A stretch of 64,000 nucleotides of DNA from the NCBI GenBank assembly GCA_020161935.1, contig JAIUNI010000017.1:1-64000 (forward strand), given 5' to 3'. This document shows positions 50,898 to 59,648 of the stretch, piece by piece; within the stretch, counting starts at the first letter, position 1; every line of letters starts with the position of its first letter. The notes beneath the pieces are model-generated. The model worked only from the letters and a program-made list of their open reading frames with translations. It was not told where the DNA came from and did not search any database. This stretch comes from Chloroflexota bacterium (GTDB lineage: Bacteria; Chloroflexota; Anaerolineae; Aggregatilineales; Phototrophicaceae). Both the position numbers and the translations under genes were made by a program.

Positions 50898-50927
50898 TTG
50901 ACAACATTAGACTTTTTGTTCTATACT
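50898..50927 (+). promoter_or_regulatory. Sigma70-type promoter of repeat unit R3
   Basis: -35 TTGACA (50898-50903), 18-bp spacer, -10 TATACT (50922-50927), with TTTTTGTTC touching the -10. Confidence 0.75.
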
Positions 50928-51220
50928 AACCCTATAAATGCGCTCCGTTTTTCCTCTGTGTTCTTTGTGTCTGTGCGAAGCCTCCCCTTGTGGGATTGTG
51001 GTAAAAAGGTGTTGCATTGATAGCAGCAGCGTGGCATTTTGCACGGCGGTGGCACACTCCCTTACATCCGCCGAAGTAGTGTCATTTCGGCGGATTGAGC
51101 CGAGCAACCCGCCGCACCAAAATGTCGATTCAGCGGTCACACGGGAGCGTCCCGCCTGTCATTTCAGCGGAAATATGCGAAACTTGCAACAACAACTGCA
51201 ACATTTATAACATTTCGAGT
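50928..51220 (+). repeat. Composite intergenic repeat, copy R3
   Basis: A short module B (CTCTGTGTTCTTTGTGTCTG) precedes module A (51030-51215), which has three spaced copies of TGTCA(T/G)TTC(A/G)GCGG near 51077, 51122 and 51158. It ends in CTTGCAACAACAACTGCAAC. It aligns without gaps to R1 and R2 over the core. It stops just before the convergent YbaK gene. Confidence 0.75.
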
Positions 51221-51225
51221 CCCAT

Positions 51226-51711
51226 TCACACCTCGCGGCGGATGTCGGCAAAGATGCCGCCGGTGATGATGGCGAGTTGGTCGAGCGTTACGCCGAAGAT
51301 GGCATTGCTTGCCCCACCAGCAGGATAGATCTGCTGGTAGCGCTTGAGGGAGTCATCAAGGTAGACGGCGCGTGGAGGGGTGCGGTGCGCGAGCGGCGGC
51401 ACACCACCGGGGGCATAGCCAATGAGGTCAATACACTGTTCGGGAGTGGCGAACTTGATTTGCTTGCGCGAAACTCCTTGCAGGGCGGCCACTTTACGGT
51501 CATCGACGCGCTGGTCACCACTGGCGATGACAACGATGGGTTTATCTTCAATGGTGAAGCATATACTTTTGGCAATTTGCCCTAATTCGACACCTATCTG
51601 ATCGGCGGCGAGCTGCGACGTGGCGGTTGAGTTTTCAAAGAAGCGTATACTCGTGCCGAAGCCAAAAGTATCGAGTGCGGCTTGTACGTGCTGTGGTGTT
51701 AAAGGTTCCAT
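51226..51711 (-). CDS. YbaK/EbsC-family aminoacyl-tRNA deacylase
   Basis: A 161-residue protein with the YbaK/ProX editing fold: IGVELGQIAKSICFTIEDKPIVV with the catalytic-type lysine, VIASGDQRVDD, KVAALQGVSRKQIKFATPEQ, and IGYAPGGVPPLAH, where the GGVPP motif is diagnostic. It hydrolyses mischarged aminoacyl-tRNA (typically Cys- or Ala-tRNA-Pro) or a related substrate. The start at 51711 has GGGGGAG directly upstream; the frame start at 51723 is a TTG before that site. It is divergent from the macro-domain gene. Confidence 0.88.
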   Translation of the reverse strand: MEPLTPQHVQAALDTFGFGTSIRFFENSTATSQLAADQIGVELGQIAKSICFTIEDKPIVVIASGDQRVDDRKVAALQGVSRKQIKFATPEQCIDLIGYAPGGVPPLAHRTPPRAVYLDDSLKRYQQIYPAGGASNAIFGVTLDQLAIITGGIFADIRREV

Positions 51712-51849
51712 CGTCTCCCCCAAAGTGAGTCGTTTAAGACACTAATGTTAAGACATTTGCCTAATCCGTGCCAATGTTAAGAGTTTTGCAATGAATATTA
51801 AATTATTTTATACTCACGGTCTTCCATTTTACCGTTAGTAGGCGATGTG

Positions 51850-52428
51850 ATGCGTTCAAATCCAATTTACCGTGTACAGGTCGAAAACACGCTTATCGAA
51901 CTGCTTGAAGGCGATATTACCACTCAGGCTGTAGACGCGATTGTGAACGCCGCTAATTCGTCGCTGCTGGGGGGCGGCGGTGTGGACGGCGCAATCCACC
52001 GCGCGGCAGGGCCGGAACTGCTGGCGGAAACGCGAACGCTGAACGGCTGCAAAACGGGCGACGCGAAAATTACGGGCGGTTATCTCCTAAAGGCCAAGCA
52101 CGTCATTCATACGGTTGGGCCAATCTACCAAGCGCGTGATCCTAACGTTCCCCTGCTGCTCGCCAGCGCATACCGCCGCAGCCTTGAAGTGGCAGCCGAA
52201 AACCATATTGAAACGATTGCATTCCCATCGATTAGCACAGGCGCATACGGCTATCCGGTAGAGGAAGCAGCACCGATTGCGTTACAGAGCGTATTCGATT
52301 TCGTAAAAGTTTACGCGGGGATAAAACGAGTGGATTTCATGCTGTTCAATGCGTCGATTAAAGAAAGTTATGCAACCGCTCTCAAAACGCTCACTACACA
52401 TAACCCCGAAATCATGAAACCAATGTGA
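51850..52428 (+). CDS. Macro-domain ADP-ribose hydrolase
   Basis: A 192-residue single macro domain: IELLEGDITTQAVDAIVNAANSSL with the AANSSL adenosine-binding loop, GGGGVDGAIHRAAGPELL, ITGGYLLKAKHVIHTVGPIY, and ISTGAYGYPVEEA with the STGAYG phosphate loop. Residues and length match the YmdB/O-acetyl-ADP-ribose deacetylase branch. It removes ADP-ribose or O-acetyl-ADP-ribose in the cytoplasm. The ATG at 51850 is the second of two overlapping starts. It is divergent from the YbaK gene across about 138 bp. Confidence 0.9.
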   Translation: MRSNPIYRVQVENTLIELLEGDITTQAVDAIVNAANSSLLGGGGVDGAIHRAAGPELLAETRTLNGCKTGDAKITGGYLLKAKHVIHTVGPIYQARDPNVPLLLASAYRRSLEVAAENHIETIAFPSISTGAYGYPVEEAAPIALQSVFDFVKVYAGIKRVDFMLFNASIKESYATALKTLTTHNPEIMKPM

Positions 52429-52501
52429 TACCACAACTGATCGACATAGTCGTCCGCTGTGGTACACCCGTTTCAATGTTTTAGCGCAATGAAGTGTACG
52501 C

Positions 52502-52945
52502 TTAGTCGGTCGCCATCGTCTGTAAATTGGATATCACATTCTGAAAGCCCTTGAAGTCGCCATTGGATACGGTTTTGCGAATACGCGCATCAATTTGCTC
52601 GGCACTTTCGAGAACTTCTTCACGATGGTTGTTACCCTTTTTAGTCAGGTAAATACGTACCGCACGACGATCTGACGAATCAGGACGGCGTTCGATCATA
52701 TCCTTATTTTGAAGTTTATCTAATATCGGTGTGAACGAAGTGGCTGCACGTCCTACTGCACGCGCTAACTCAGATGCGTGTTGACCATCTGACTCATATA
52801 GGGATCTAAGGATATACCATTCTATTACTGTAAGTCCTAACGGTTCTACTACCTGACTATAAACTTGATCGAGATTTCGCAGCGCTATATCCAGATTACA
52901 CCATATACTGCCATTGAAGCGCATTTGATTTTTGGACTCTGTCAT
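52502..52945 (-). CDS. MarR-family transcriptional regulator
   Basis: A 147-residue winged-helix regulator. Helices lead into YILRSLYESDGQHASELARAVGRAATSFTPILDKLQNKDMIERRPDSSDRRAVRIYLTKKG. The recognition helix and the wing (DSSDRRAVRIYLT) are typical MarR. It forms homodimers that release DNA on binding small phenolic or oxidative ligands. The neighbouring FHA gene lies 59 bp upstream on the same strand. The region is more AT-rich than the left part of the window. Confidence 0.9.
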   Translation of the reverse strand: MTESKNQMRFNGSIWCNLDIALRNLDQVYSQVVEPLGLTVIEWYILRSLYESDGQHASELARAVGRAATSFTPILDKLQNKDMIERRPDSSDRRAVRIYLTKKGNNHREEVLESAEQIDARIRKTVSNGDFKGFQNVISNLQTMATD

Positions 52946-53004
52946 CAGTACCTCAGTCTTCTACTTTCTTTATATTATCAAACGATAAAAAACACAAAAT
53001 AAAA

Positions 53005-53343
53005 TCACTCAAGAGAAAACAAAAAGACTAAGTCACCTAGACCTAGTTCATCTCCTGAGTTTATTAAGTAAGGAATATCGGGTTTTAAGCGCTTGCCGTT
53101 AATAAATGAGCCATTAATAGAGCCGAGGTCTAAAATGTGTAATTTTGATTGGTAGCGGACAAATACTGCGTGGCGACGAGAGACACCTTTATCCAATGCT
53201 TTAAATTCAGCCAGATCAATATCGGGGATAAAACTACTACGGCTATCGGAACGACCTAACACATAACCATCTGTATCTGACAGTGGAATTTTGAGCGGTT
53301 GTGTAGAGTTATCACTTAGTTGCAGTACCAGACTACTATTCAT
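53005..53343 (-). CDS. FHA-domain protein
   Basis: A 112-residue single FHA domain: GYVLGRSDSRSSF, DKGVSRRHAVFVR, LHILDLGSINGSFINGKRL, and GDELGLGDLVFLFS. The Arg in GRS, the SRRHA and the NG pair make the phosphothreonine-binding site. Stand-alone FHA proteins usually serve a Ser/Thr kinase, but none is encoded nearby. It is probably transcribed with or before the MarR gene. Confidence 0.9.
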   Translation of the reverse strand: MNSSLVLQLSDNSTQPLKIPLSDTDGYVLGRSDSRSSFIPDIDLAEFKALDKGVSRRHAVFVRYQSKLHILDLGSINGSFINGKRLKPDIPYLINSGDELGLGDLVFLFSLE

Positions 53344-53865
53344 TCCTACCTACATTGTATTACTACGATCAGGACATCTTAGTATAAGGTTCATAATGCT
53401 TCGAAAAAACGCAATGCTACATTTTTATAGGGCACCAAATTGCGTAAGTGATAAACTAAGCGCGTCTATTATCTTGACTCATGCCATAAACTGCAATGTT
53501 GGTAATTCATAGAAATGCTATTTGAAATAAATCTTGTACACTTTTGACCATATTTGATCGATAATTTTCAAATCCATCCCTTAAAACCTCTTTAAGCTCA
53601 AAAAATTGACGAAATATTTCAAAGATTATTAAGGTAGCATATCATGGATAATATCTAGTATACCATAAAGGTATATGAAATTGCAAAAGATAATCTTAAC
53701 TATCCATAAGGAAGTAATAGCATCCGTTACAGGCTATGCGAGACATTCTTCGCTATAATTCGATATTATTTTCTAAAATTTGTTTAAAAATTAGAAATTG
53801 AATAGAGAATATATTTCACGCTTTAAGTTTATATTTTACATCAAAATCATTAATCGCTTAAAAAT
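53344..53865. other. AT-rich gene-free stretch
   Basis: 522 bp of low-GC sequence between the FHA gene and the membrane protein at 53866. No coding frame with a ribosome site, no strong inverted repeat and no module of the R family were seen. A short plus-strand frame at 53291-53512 has no features of a gene. Confidence 0.5.
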
Positions 53866-54378
53866 TTACACTTTCCAGAGATCAATTTCTGGATGGTCAA
53901 GCGGGGCAAAACTGAGAAGCACAGCATGGTTATGCTCTTTGTAATAATAAACCAAGTAATATTGATCTATTTGCAGCTTTTTGTCGGCGGCTAGGCTGCG
54001 CTTGAAGCGCATGACACTACCCGACTGCGTGATGAGGCTAAAGGGTTTCCAGAACTGCCAACGCGGCGGCAACTGCGCCCCGGAATGACAAATCGCATAA
54101 AAGATTTTGATGCGGCGATAACGCAGCCAGCGCTGGTATAGGCGAAACAGGCCATAGACTATCCCCACTGTCCCAACCATCCACAGGCCGCCTACGAACA
54201 GTGTGAACAGCATACTCCGCAGCAAGATGATGGCTGGCACGAGTATTAAGACGAGGAGCGAGACAAACGGCTCCAAGACGACCTCACGCAGTTGGTCAGG
54301 ATGGAGACGATTTTTTTTATTGGCGAGTAGGAACTGCCTCATACGTGGCGACACCCGCGCGTCAATAATCGTACTCAT
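53866..54378 (-). CDS. Small membrane protein, unrecognised
   Basis: A 170-residue protein. A basic N-terminus (RMRQFLLANKKNRLHP) is followed by two hydrophobic helices at about 38-58 and 62-80, and a soluble C-terminal domain (about 90-170) with beta-type segments (YYLVYYYKEHNHAVLLSF). No family was recognised. It lies 11 bp after the EamA gene stop on the same strand, so it is likely co-transcribed with the two transporters. Confidence 0.65.
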   Translation of the reverse strand: MSTIIDARVSPRMRQFLLANKKNRLHPDQLREVVLEPFVSLLVLILVPAIILLRSMLFTLFVGGLWMVGTVGIVYGLFRLYQRWLRYRRIKIFYAICHSGAQLPPRWQFWKPFSLITQSGSVMRFKRSLAADKKLQIDQYYLVYYYKEHNHAVLLSFAPLDHPEIDLWKV

Positions 54379-54389
54379 CAGCCTTACCC

Positions 54390-55355
54390 TTACTCCACAG
54401 CAGGAACTTTGACTCGACTGCCGAGTTGCAGCACGATCACACTGGCGATGATAAACGCACCGCCGACTAGCTGAACGGTTTGCATTTGCTCACCTAGAAA
54501 TAACCGTGCGAATATAAGCGTTAGAATGGGTTCGACCGTACCGATAATGGATGCGCGGGGTGCGCCAACTTTTTGGATACCGACCATGAGCAAGAATCCG
54601 GCGAGAACGGTGCTGAAGCCCGCAATCGCCAGCATTCGCAGCAGGAGTTCAGCACCATCGGGTCGGGCGGCGGCTAAGACCGGCAGCGACATGGCGATGT
54701 TACCCATGTTGGATAATAAATGACCGGGCTGCTGGACAGCGCGAAACGGAATTAGTAACAACAACACTAATAACGCGCCTGTGGTTGTCCACGCGCTAGC
54801 ATGTCCAAAAGCGGTATGCTCTTTTAAGACGCGGCTGTTCAATAAGAAATAGACCGCAACCAAGACGGCACAAACCATCGCCATAAGGACACCGATGATA
54901 CTGTCGTTACCTACCCCCTGCCCGAAATCGGGGACGGTGAGGACGATGCCGATGGTGGTCAGTACCAGCGCCACCCAGCCTGCGAGGGGTAAACGTTCAC
55001 CCATGAAGGCACAGAGTACAGCGATGATGGCGGGATAGGTGTAAAACAAGACGACGAACGTGCCGACTGGCAGGCGCTCGAAACCATAGAAGGTAATAAC
55101 AGCGGCAGCCGCGAGGAGCGTCCCCATGCCCACGAGTTTGAGGCGTGGCAGCGATTTGTCGCCAACGGGCAGCCGGAAACCGCGCACGATCAGCCATGCT
55201 AAGGGGGCAGCGAGGCCGAAGCGCCACGTGGCGATGTCGAGCGGTGAGAGACCCGCAAGCTGCAACGCCTTGATGAATACCGGCAGCATGGCATAGGCGG
55301 TGACAGAGGCTAGTATGAGCAGGATGCCATCGCGTTCGGTGCGGGAAATATTCAT
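54390..55355 (-). CDS. EamA-family (DMT) transporter
   Basis: A 321-residue protein with ten predicted helices in two EamA halves. Visible features are ITFYGFERLPVGTFVVLFYTYPAIIAVLCAFMGERL in the first half and GAPRASIIGTVEPILTLIFARLFLGE in the second, both with the conserved Pro/Glu turn. DMT transporters export metabolites such as amino acids. It lies 6 bp before its paralog's stop, so the two form a transcription unit with the small membrane protein. The substrate is unknown. Confidence 0.88.
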   Translation of the reverse strand: MNISRTERDGILLILASVTAYAMLPVFIKALQLAGLSPLDIATWRFGLAAPLAWLIVRGFRLPVGDKSLPRLKLVGMGTLLAAAAVITFYGFERLPVGTFVVLFYTYPAIIAVLCAFMGERLPLAGWVALVLTTIGIVLTVPDFGQGVGNDSIIGVLMAMVCAVLVAVYFLLNSRVLKEHTAFGHASAWTTTGALLVLLLLIPFRAVQQPGHLLSNMGNIAMSLPVLAAARPDGAELLLRMLAIAGFSTVLAGFLLMVGIQKVGAPRASIIGTVEPILTLIFARLFLGEQMQTVQLVGGAFIIASVIVLQLGSRVKVPAVE

Positions 55356-55361
55356 GTGCGC

Positions 55362-56303
55362 CTACCCTGCCACCGAGGGCGCATCATCCAGTACGGCGCG
55401 TGGCGGCGGTTCACGGCGGAGCTGGAGCAGGACGACGCTGGCGAGGATGAAACCCGCGCCGAGTATCTGCACTGCCTGTAAACTCTCGCGCTGGATGACG
55501 ACCGCCCAAACGAGCGTGAGGACAGGTTCGAGCATACTGATAATCGAGGCACGCGCCGCGCCAAGCCGACTCATGCCTGCGTAAAAGGCGAAGATAGGGA
55601 TGACGGTGCTGATGGCGGAGAGGCCGATGAGACCTGCCCATACGTTGAGGTTGGGCGGAATGATGGTGGCATCCCCCCGCACGGCGCGAAAGGCGATGAG
55701 CAGGACGACGTAGACAAACGAGCCGGTGATGCTCCACGCGCTGGCAGCGGCGAGGTTCTTTACCCCGCGCACCACGCGACCGCTGAGGAGGATATAGAGC
55801 GCATAACTGGCGGCGTTGGCGAGTACCAAGACGACACCGAGGGGGTCAACCCCTTCGAAGCCGTTAAACAGGTTGGGGACAGTCAAGACCACGCCGACCA
55901 ACGTTAGGCCGAGCGCCAGCCAAGCGTGACCGGACAGACGCTCACCAAAGGCGATTGCACCGATGGCGACCATTGCCGGATAGGTGTAGATGAGGACGGT
56001 ATAGAGGGATACGGGCAGACGCTCGACCGCGAAGAAGGCGACCATCGCCACGACACCAAACAGCAGGCCCATCGTGATGAGGCGACCACGCGGGAGACGT
56101 TCAACCGACGCGGGTTGTGTCCGGCGCAGCCATGCCATCGCGCCCCATGTGATGGGAGTCGAGATGAGGAAGCGCCACACCAGAATGTCGAGGGGACCAA
56201 AGGTGCTGTTGTCGTAGACGAACTTGGTGAAAATGGCGAAGAAAGAATACCCTGCTGCGGCGATGATAATCAGCAGCAAGCCGTCGCGTTGAGTGCGGTT
56301 CAT
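55362..56303 (-). CDS. EamA-family (DMT) transporter, paralog
   Basis: A 313-residue ten-helix protein, a clear paralog of its neighbour. It shares MVAFFAVERLPVSLYTVLIYTYPAMVAIGAIAFGERLS and AARASIISMLEPVLTLVWAVV, and its N-terminus MNRTQRDGLLLI mirrors MNISRTERDGILLI. The ATG at 56303 has AGGATAGGT upstream; the frame start at 56372 adds 23 nonconserved residues. The two may form a heterodimer or differ in substrate. Confidence 0.88.
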   Translation of the reverse strand: MNRTQRDGLLLIIIAAAGYSFFAIFTKFVYDNSTFGPLDILVWRFLISTPITWGAMAWLRRTQPASVERLPRGRLITMGLLFGVVAMVAFFAVERLPVSLYTVLIYTYPAMVAIGAIAFGERLSGHAWLALGLTLVGVVLTVPNLFNGFEGVDPLGVVLVLANAASYALYILLSGRVVRGVKNLAAASAWSITGSFVYVVLLIAFRAVRGDATIIPPNLNVWAGLIGLSAISTVIPIFAFYAGMSRLGAARASIISMLEPVLTLVWAVVIQRESLQAVQILGAGFILASVVLLQLRREPPPRAVLDDAPSVAG

Positions 56304-56393
56304 ACCTATCCTATCAGGCCAGACCAATAATGGTATCCGTATAAAAGGATTAAGTGAATTATATCGCGCCAAATCGTTGCATGGGCAGGTAAC

Positions 56394-56418
56394 AAAAAGG
56401 GCGAGTTACCCCGCCCTT
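56394..56418 (-). terminator. Terminator of the nuo genes
   Basis: AAGGGCG and CGCCCTT (56412-56418) form a stem, followed on the minus strand by TTTTTG. It lies just after the nuoN stop. Confidence 0.8.
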
Positions 56419-56441
56419 CTAAACGTCGTTTCTGTGATCGC

Positions 56442-57956
56442 TTACTTGATGACCGCCGCCGCAACCGTCAAACTGTCGGTGAGGTTGGTGGCGAGGAAGG
56501 GCAGAATACCCATCACGACCGTACCGGCAAAGGCCACGTAGATCGCCCAGTTGACGTACTCGGTCGCACCCGCAGCCTGATCGCCTTCACCGTCTTTGAG
56601 GTACATATTGACGATGATCCGCACATAGTAGAACGCGCTCACCACGCTCGTCAGAACGCCGATGATCGCCAGCGGGAGCAAGTTGGCTTCCAGCGCGACA
56701 CGGAACACGTACCACTTGCCGATGAAACCGGCAGTCAGGGGGATACCGGTCAGACTGAGCATGAACACGGCCATCATGAAGGCCATCGCCGGACGGCTCT
56801 TGGCGAGGCCGACAAAATCGTCAAGGTTGGTACCGCTGCCGTCGTCCTTCTCGACCGCCAAGGCAACCGCGAACGCGCCCAAGTTGGTGAACATATAGGC
56901 GAACAGGTAGAGCAGCGCGGCTTGAATTGAGTCGACACCCAAGCCGGATGTACCCGCCGCCGCGACCGCCATCATGATATAACCGGCGTGGGCAATCGAC
57001 GAGTAGGCCAGCATACGCTTGATGTTGGTCTGGGCAATCGCTACGAAGTTACCGAGCAGGATGGTCGCCGCAGCCACCAACCAGAAGGTTTGCTGCCACG
57101 CGGCAATCGTTTCACCGCTGGTCAGGACGAAGGTGGGCAGCGCGACAACGACGATCCGCAGCAGGGCGGCGAAACCACCGATCTTCGCACCGACGCTCAT
57201 GAACGCTGTCACCGGTGTGGGCGCACCTTCGTAAACATCCGGTGTCCACATATGGAAGGGAACGACGGCGACTTTGAAGCCCAAACCAACGAGGATCAAG
57301 CCTGTACCCAAGAGCAGCAGGAAGGCAGCCGAACCACCCGCCGCCACGATTTGCTCGACACTGGCGAAAATATCCGGCAGCGTGGTCGTACCGGTCGCGC
57401 CGAAGACCAGCGCCGAACCGTAGACGAGAAAGGCACTGGCGAACGCGCCGAGGATGAAATACTTCATACCGCTTTCTTCCGAGCGCACATCCGGCACACG
57501 GAAAGCAGCCAAAATATAGAGCGGGATACTGAGGAGTTCGAGCGAGACGAAGATGGTGACCAGATCATTCGCACCGGCCATGAACATGATACCGCTGAGG
57601 CTGAACAGGATGAGCGAGTAGAATTCACCACGCTCGATACCGGTACGCTTGAGGTAATCGACGCTCATCAGGATGCTGATGAAGCCGGAGACAAGAATGA
57701 TGACATTGGCGATACTGGTGAAGCCATCCGCCGCGAACATCCCGAGGAAGGCGGTTCCGGTTTCGTTAAACGTAAAGAGATTCACCACGAAGCTAAAAAT
57801 AATCGTGCCGAGCGCTAAAAAGGCCGTCACGATTTTGCGGTCGCGCGGGATGAGTACCACATCGATCAGCAGCAGCAAACATGCGCCAACCGCAAGCACC
57901 ACACCGGGCGCGCTCATCCACACGTTTAAATCAGCAAAACTCGGAACTGAAAACAT
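56442..57956 (-). CDS. nuoN: NADH-quinone oxidoreductase subunit N
   Basis: A 504-residue antiporter-like subunit of complex I, about 14 helices. The key glutamate is E140 (TIFVSLELLSIPLYILA) and the pumping lysine is K228 (LGFKVAVVPFHMWTPDVYEGAPTPVTAF). It carries protons across the membrane in the distal arm. The ATG is preceded by AGGGGTTAG. It is last in the nuoJKLMN order, 67 bp after nuoM. The hairpin between them may tune its expression. Confidence 0.95.
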   Translation of the reverse strand: MFSVPSFADLNVWMSAPGVVLAVGACLLLLIDVVLIPRDRKIVTAFLALGTIIFSFVVNLFTFNETGTAFLGMFAADGFTSIANVIILVSGFISILMSVDYLKRTGIERGEFYSLILFSLSGIMFMAGANDLVTIFVSLELLSIPLYILAAFRVPDVRSEESGMKYFILGAFASAFLVYGSALVFGATGTTTLPDIFASVEQIVAAGGSAAFLLLLGTGLILVGLGFKVAVVPFHMWTPDVYEGAPTPVTAFMSVGAKIGGFAALLRIVVVALPTFVLTSGETIAAWQQTFWLVAAATILLGNFVAIAQTNIKRMLAYSSIAHAGYIMMAVAAAGTSGLGVDSIQAALLYLFAYMFTNLGAFAVALAVEKDDGSGTNLDDFVGLAKSRPAMAFMMAVFMLSLTGIPLTAGFIGKWYVFRVALEANLLPLAIIGVLTSVVSAFYYVRIIVNMYLKDGEGDQAAGATEYVNWAIYVAFAGTVVMGILPFLATNLTDSLTVAAAVIK

Positions 57957-57989
57957 AATCTAACCCCTAAAACAGTTGAGGCGCTGCCA

Positions 57990-58016
57990 AAAAGGGCGGC
58001 TTATTCACCGCCCCTA
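57990..58016. repeat. Hairpin between nuoM and nuoN
   Basis: GGGCGG (57990-57995) and CCGCCC (58004-58009), then CTAC; on the minus strand GTAGGGGCGG...CCGCCC is followed by TTTTT. It is both a member of the TGTAGGG family and a possible intra-operon attenuator. Confidence 0.65.
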
Positions 58017-58023
58017 CTCGTAT

Positions 58024-59583
58024 TTAGCGCAGTACTGTACTCGCTACCGTATTCAAGTTCTGGGCGACTTGTGTCACCGCTGGCCCCATCGAGTCGAAGA
58101 ACACCTTAGGCTGTACACCGATCCAGATGATGACAACGATCATCGCGATCAAGACGGTGTATTCGCGCCAATTCGGTTTCTCAAGGTGCTTGTTTTCTTC
58201 GTGGGTGACTTCACCCATAAACACTTTCTGGTACATATACAGCATATAGACGGCGGCAAGGATAACACCCAGCGTCGCGAACAGGGCGTAGAAGAAGCCC
58301 AACACTTCGCTGCCGAACGCGCCCATCAAAATGGTGAACTCGCCAACGAAACCGTTCAGACCGGGCAAGCCCATGCTGCTGAGCGTGATGACGAGGCTGA
58401 GGCCACCGAACACCGGCAGCACCTTCCAGATACCGCCGTAAGCAGCGATGTCTTTCGTATGGCGGCGTTCATACAGCACACCGACGAGCAAGAACAAGCC
58501 GCCTGTGCTGACACCGTGGTTGACCATTTGCAAGATCGCGCCCTGAATGCCGATGCTGTTGAGGGCGAAGATGCCCAAGATGACGAAACCCATATGGCTG
58601 ACAGAAGAATACGCCACGAGCTTCTTCACGTCGGTTTGGGCGTAAGTGACCCACGCGCCGTAGATGATGCCGATGACTGCTAATGTTGCCACGAAAGGAG
58701 CCCACGCGACGGTGGCTTCCGGGAACAGCGGCAGGCAGAAGCGGATGATACCGTAAGCACCGAGCTTGAGCAGTACACCTGCCAGAATGACCGAGCCAGC
58801 GGTGGGCGACTGAACGTGCGCGTCCGGCAGCCAGCTATGGAACGGCCAAATCGGAACCTTGATGGCGAAGGCGATCAAGAAGCCGAGGAACAGGAAGGAT
58901 TGTGTACTGAAAATACCGCTGAAGGGGAAGACCAGATTACCCGATTGAATAAGGGCGGTGATCGTCGGCAGCGAGAACGTACCGGCGTTGATACCCACAT
59001 ACAGGATTGCCAGCAGCATCAAGATCGAGCCAGCCATCGTGTACAAGAAGAACTTGACGGCGGCGTAGATGCGGTTTTCCGCACCCCAGATACCGATCAA
59101 GAAGTACATCGGGACGAGCGTGACTTCCCAGAAGATGTAGAACATGAACAGGTCTTGCGCCATGAACACGCCGAGCATCGCAAATTCGAGCAGCAGCATG
59201 AAGATGAAGTACAGGCGCTCGCGACCACGTTCGTGCAGGACGTGTACACCGAACGAGCTGAGGATGGCGACCGGCATGATGAAGCCCGTCAGCACGATCA
59301 GCAGGATGCTGACACCATCGACACCGAGCGCGAAACTGATGCCGATACTCGGTATCCAATCAATCTGCTGGACGAACTGCAAGCCGGGGTTGGAGGCATT
59401 AAAGGTCGCCCACATGATAAGCGTGGCGATGAAGGTCGCACCGCTAAAACCCAGTGCCGTCCACTTGATATTTTCGTTTGCATGTCCATGCTCATCATGC
59501 TCACGCATGAACAGCAGGGGGATAATCCCGATCAGTGGGAGAAATAACACCACTGTCGAGAGTGAAATCGCGGAACTTCCCAT
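58024..59583 (-). CDS. nuoM: NADH-quinone oxidoreductase subunit M
   Basis: A 519-residue antiporter-like subunit. Conserved residues are E153 (FYIFWEVTLVPMYFLIGIWG) and K242 (AFAIKVPIWPFHSWLPDAHVQSPTAGS). The Lys/His-bearing LLKLGAYGIIRF and VSHMGFVILGIF segments follow. A His/Glu/Asp-rich loop (REHDEHGHANENIK, about 27-40) extends the first loop. GAGGAG precedes the ATG. Proton channel of the distal arm; 65 bp after nuoL. Confidence 0.96.
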   Translation of the reverse strand: MGSSAISLSTVVLFLPLIGIIPLLFMREHDEHGHANENIKWTALGFSGATFIATLIMWATFNASNPGLQFVQQIDWIPSIGISFALGVDGVSILLIVLTGFIMPVAILSSFGVHVLHERGRERLYFIFMLLLEFAMLGVFMAQDLFMFYIFWEVTLVPMYFLIGIWGAENRIYAAVKFFLYTMAGSILMLLAILYVGINAGTFSLPTITALIQSGNLVFPFSGIFSTQSFLFLGFLIAFAIKVPIWPFHSWLPDAHVQSPTAGSVILAGVLLKLGAYGIIRFCLPLFPEATVAWAPFVATLAVIGIIYGAWVTYAQTDVKKLVAYSSVSHMGFVILGIFALNSIGIQGAILQMVNHGVSTGGLFLLVGVLYERRHTKDIAAYGGIWKVLPVFGGLSLVITLSSMGLPGLNGFVGEFTILMGAFGSEVLGFFYALFATLGVILAAVYMLYMYQKVFMGEVTHEENKHLEKPNWREYTVLIAMIVVIIWIGVQPKVFFDSMGPAVTQVAQNLNTVASTVLR

Positions 59584-59648
59584 AAGTACGCTCTCCTCAA
59601 AATCCGGCTGCGTTCCAATTGAAGCGCATAGTTGCTATTATAACCAAC

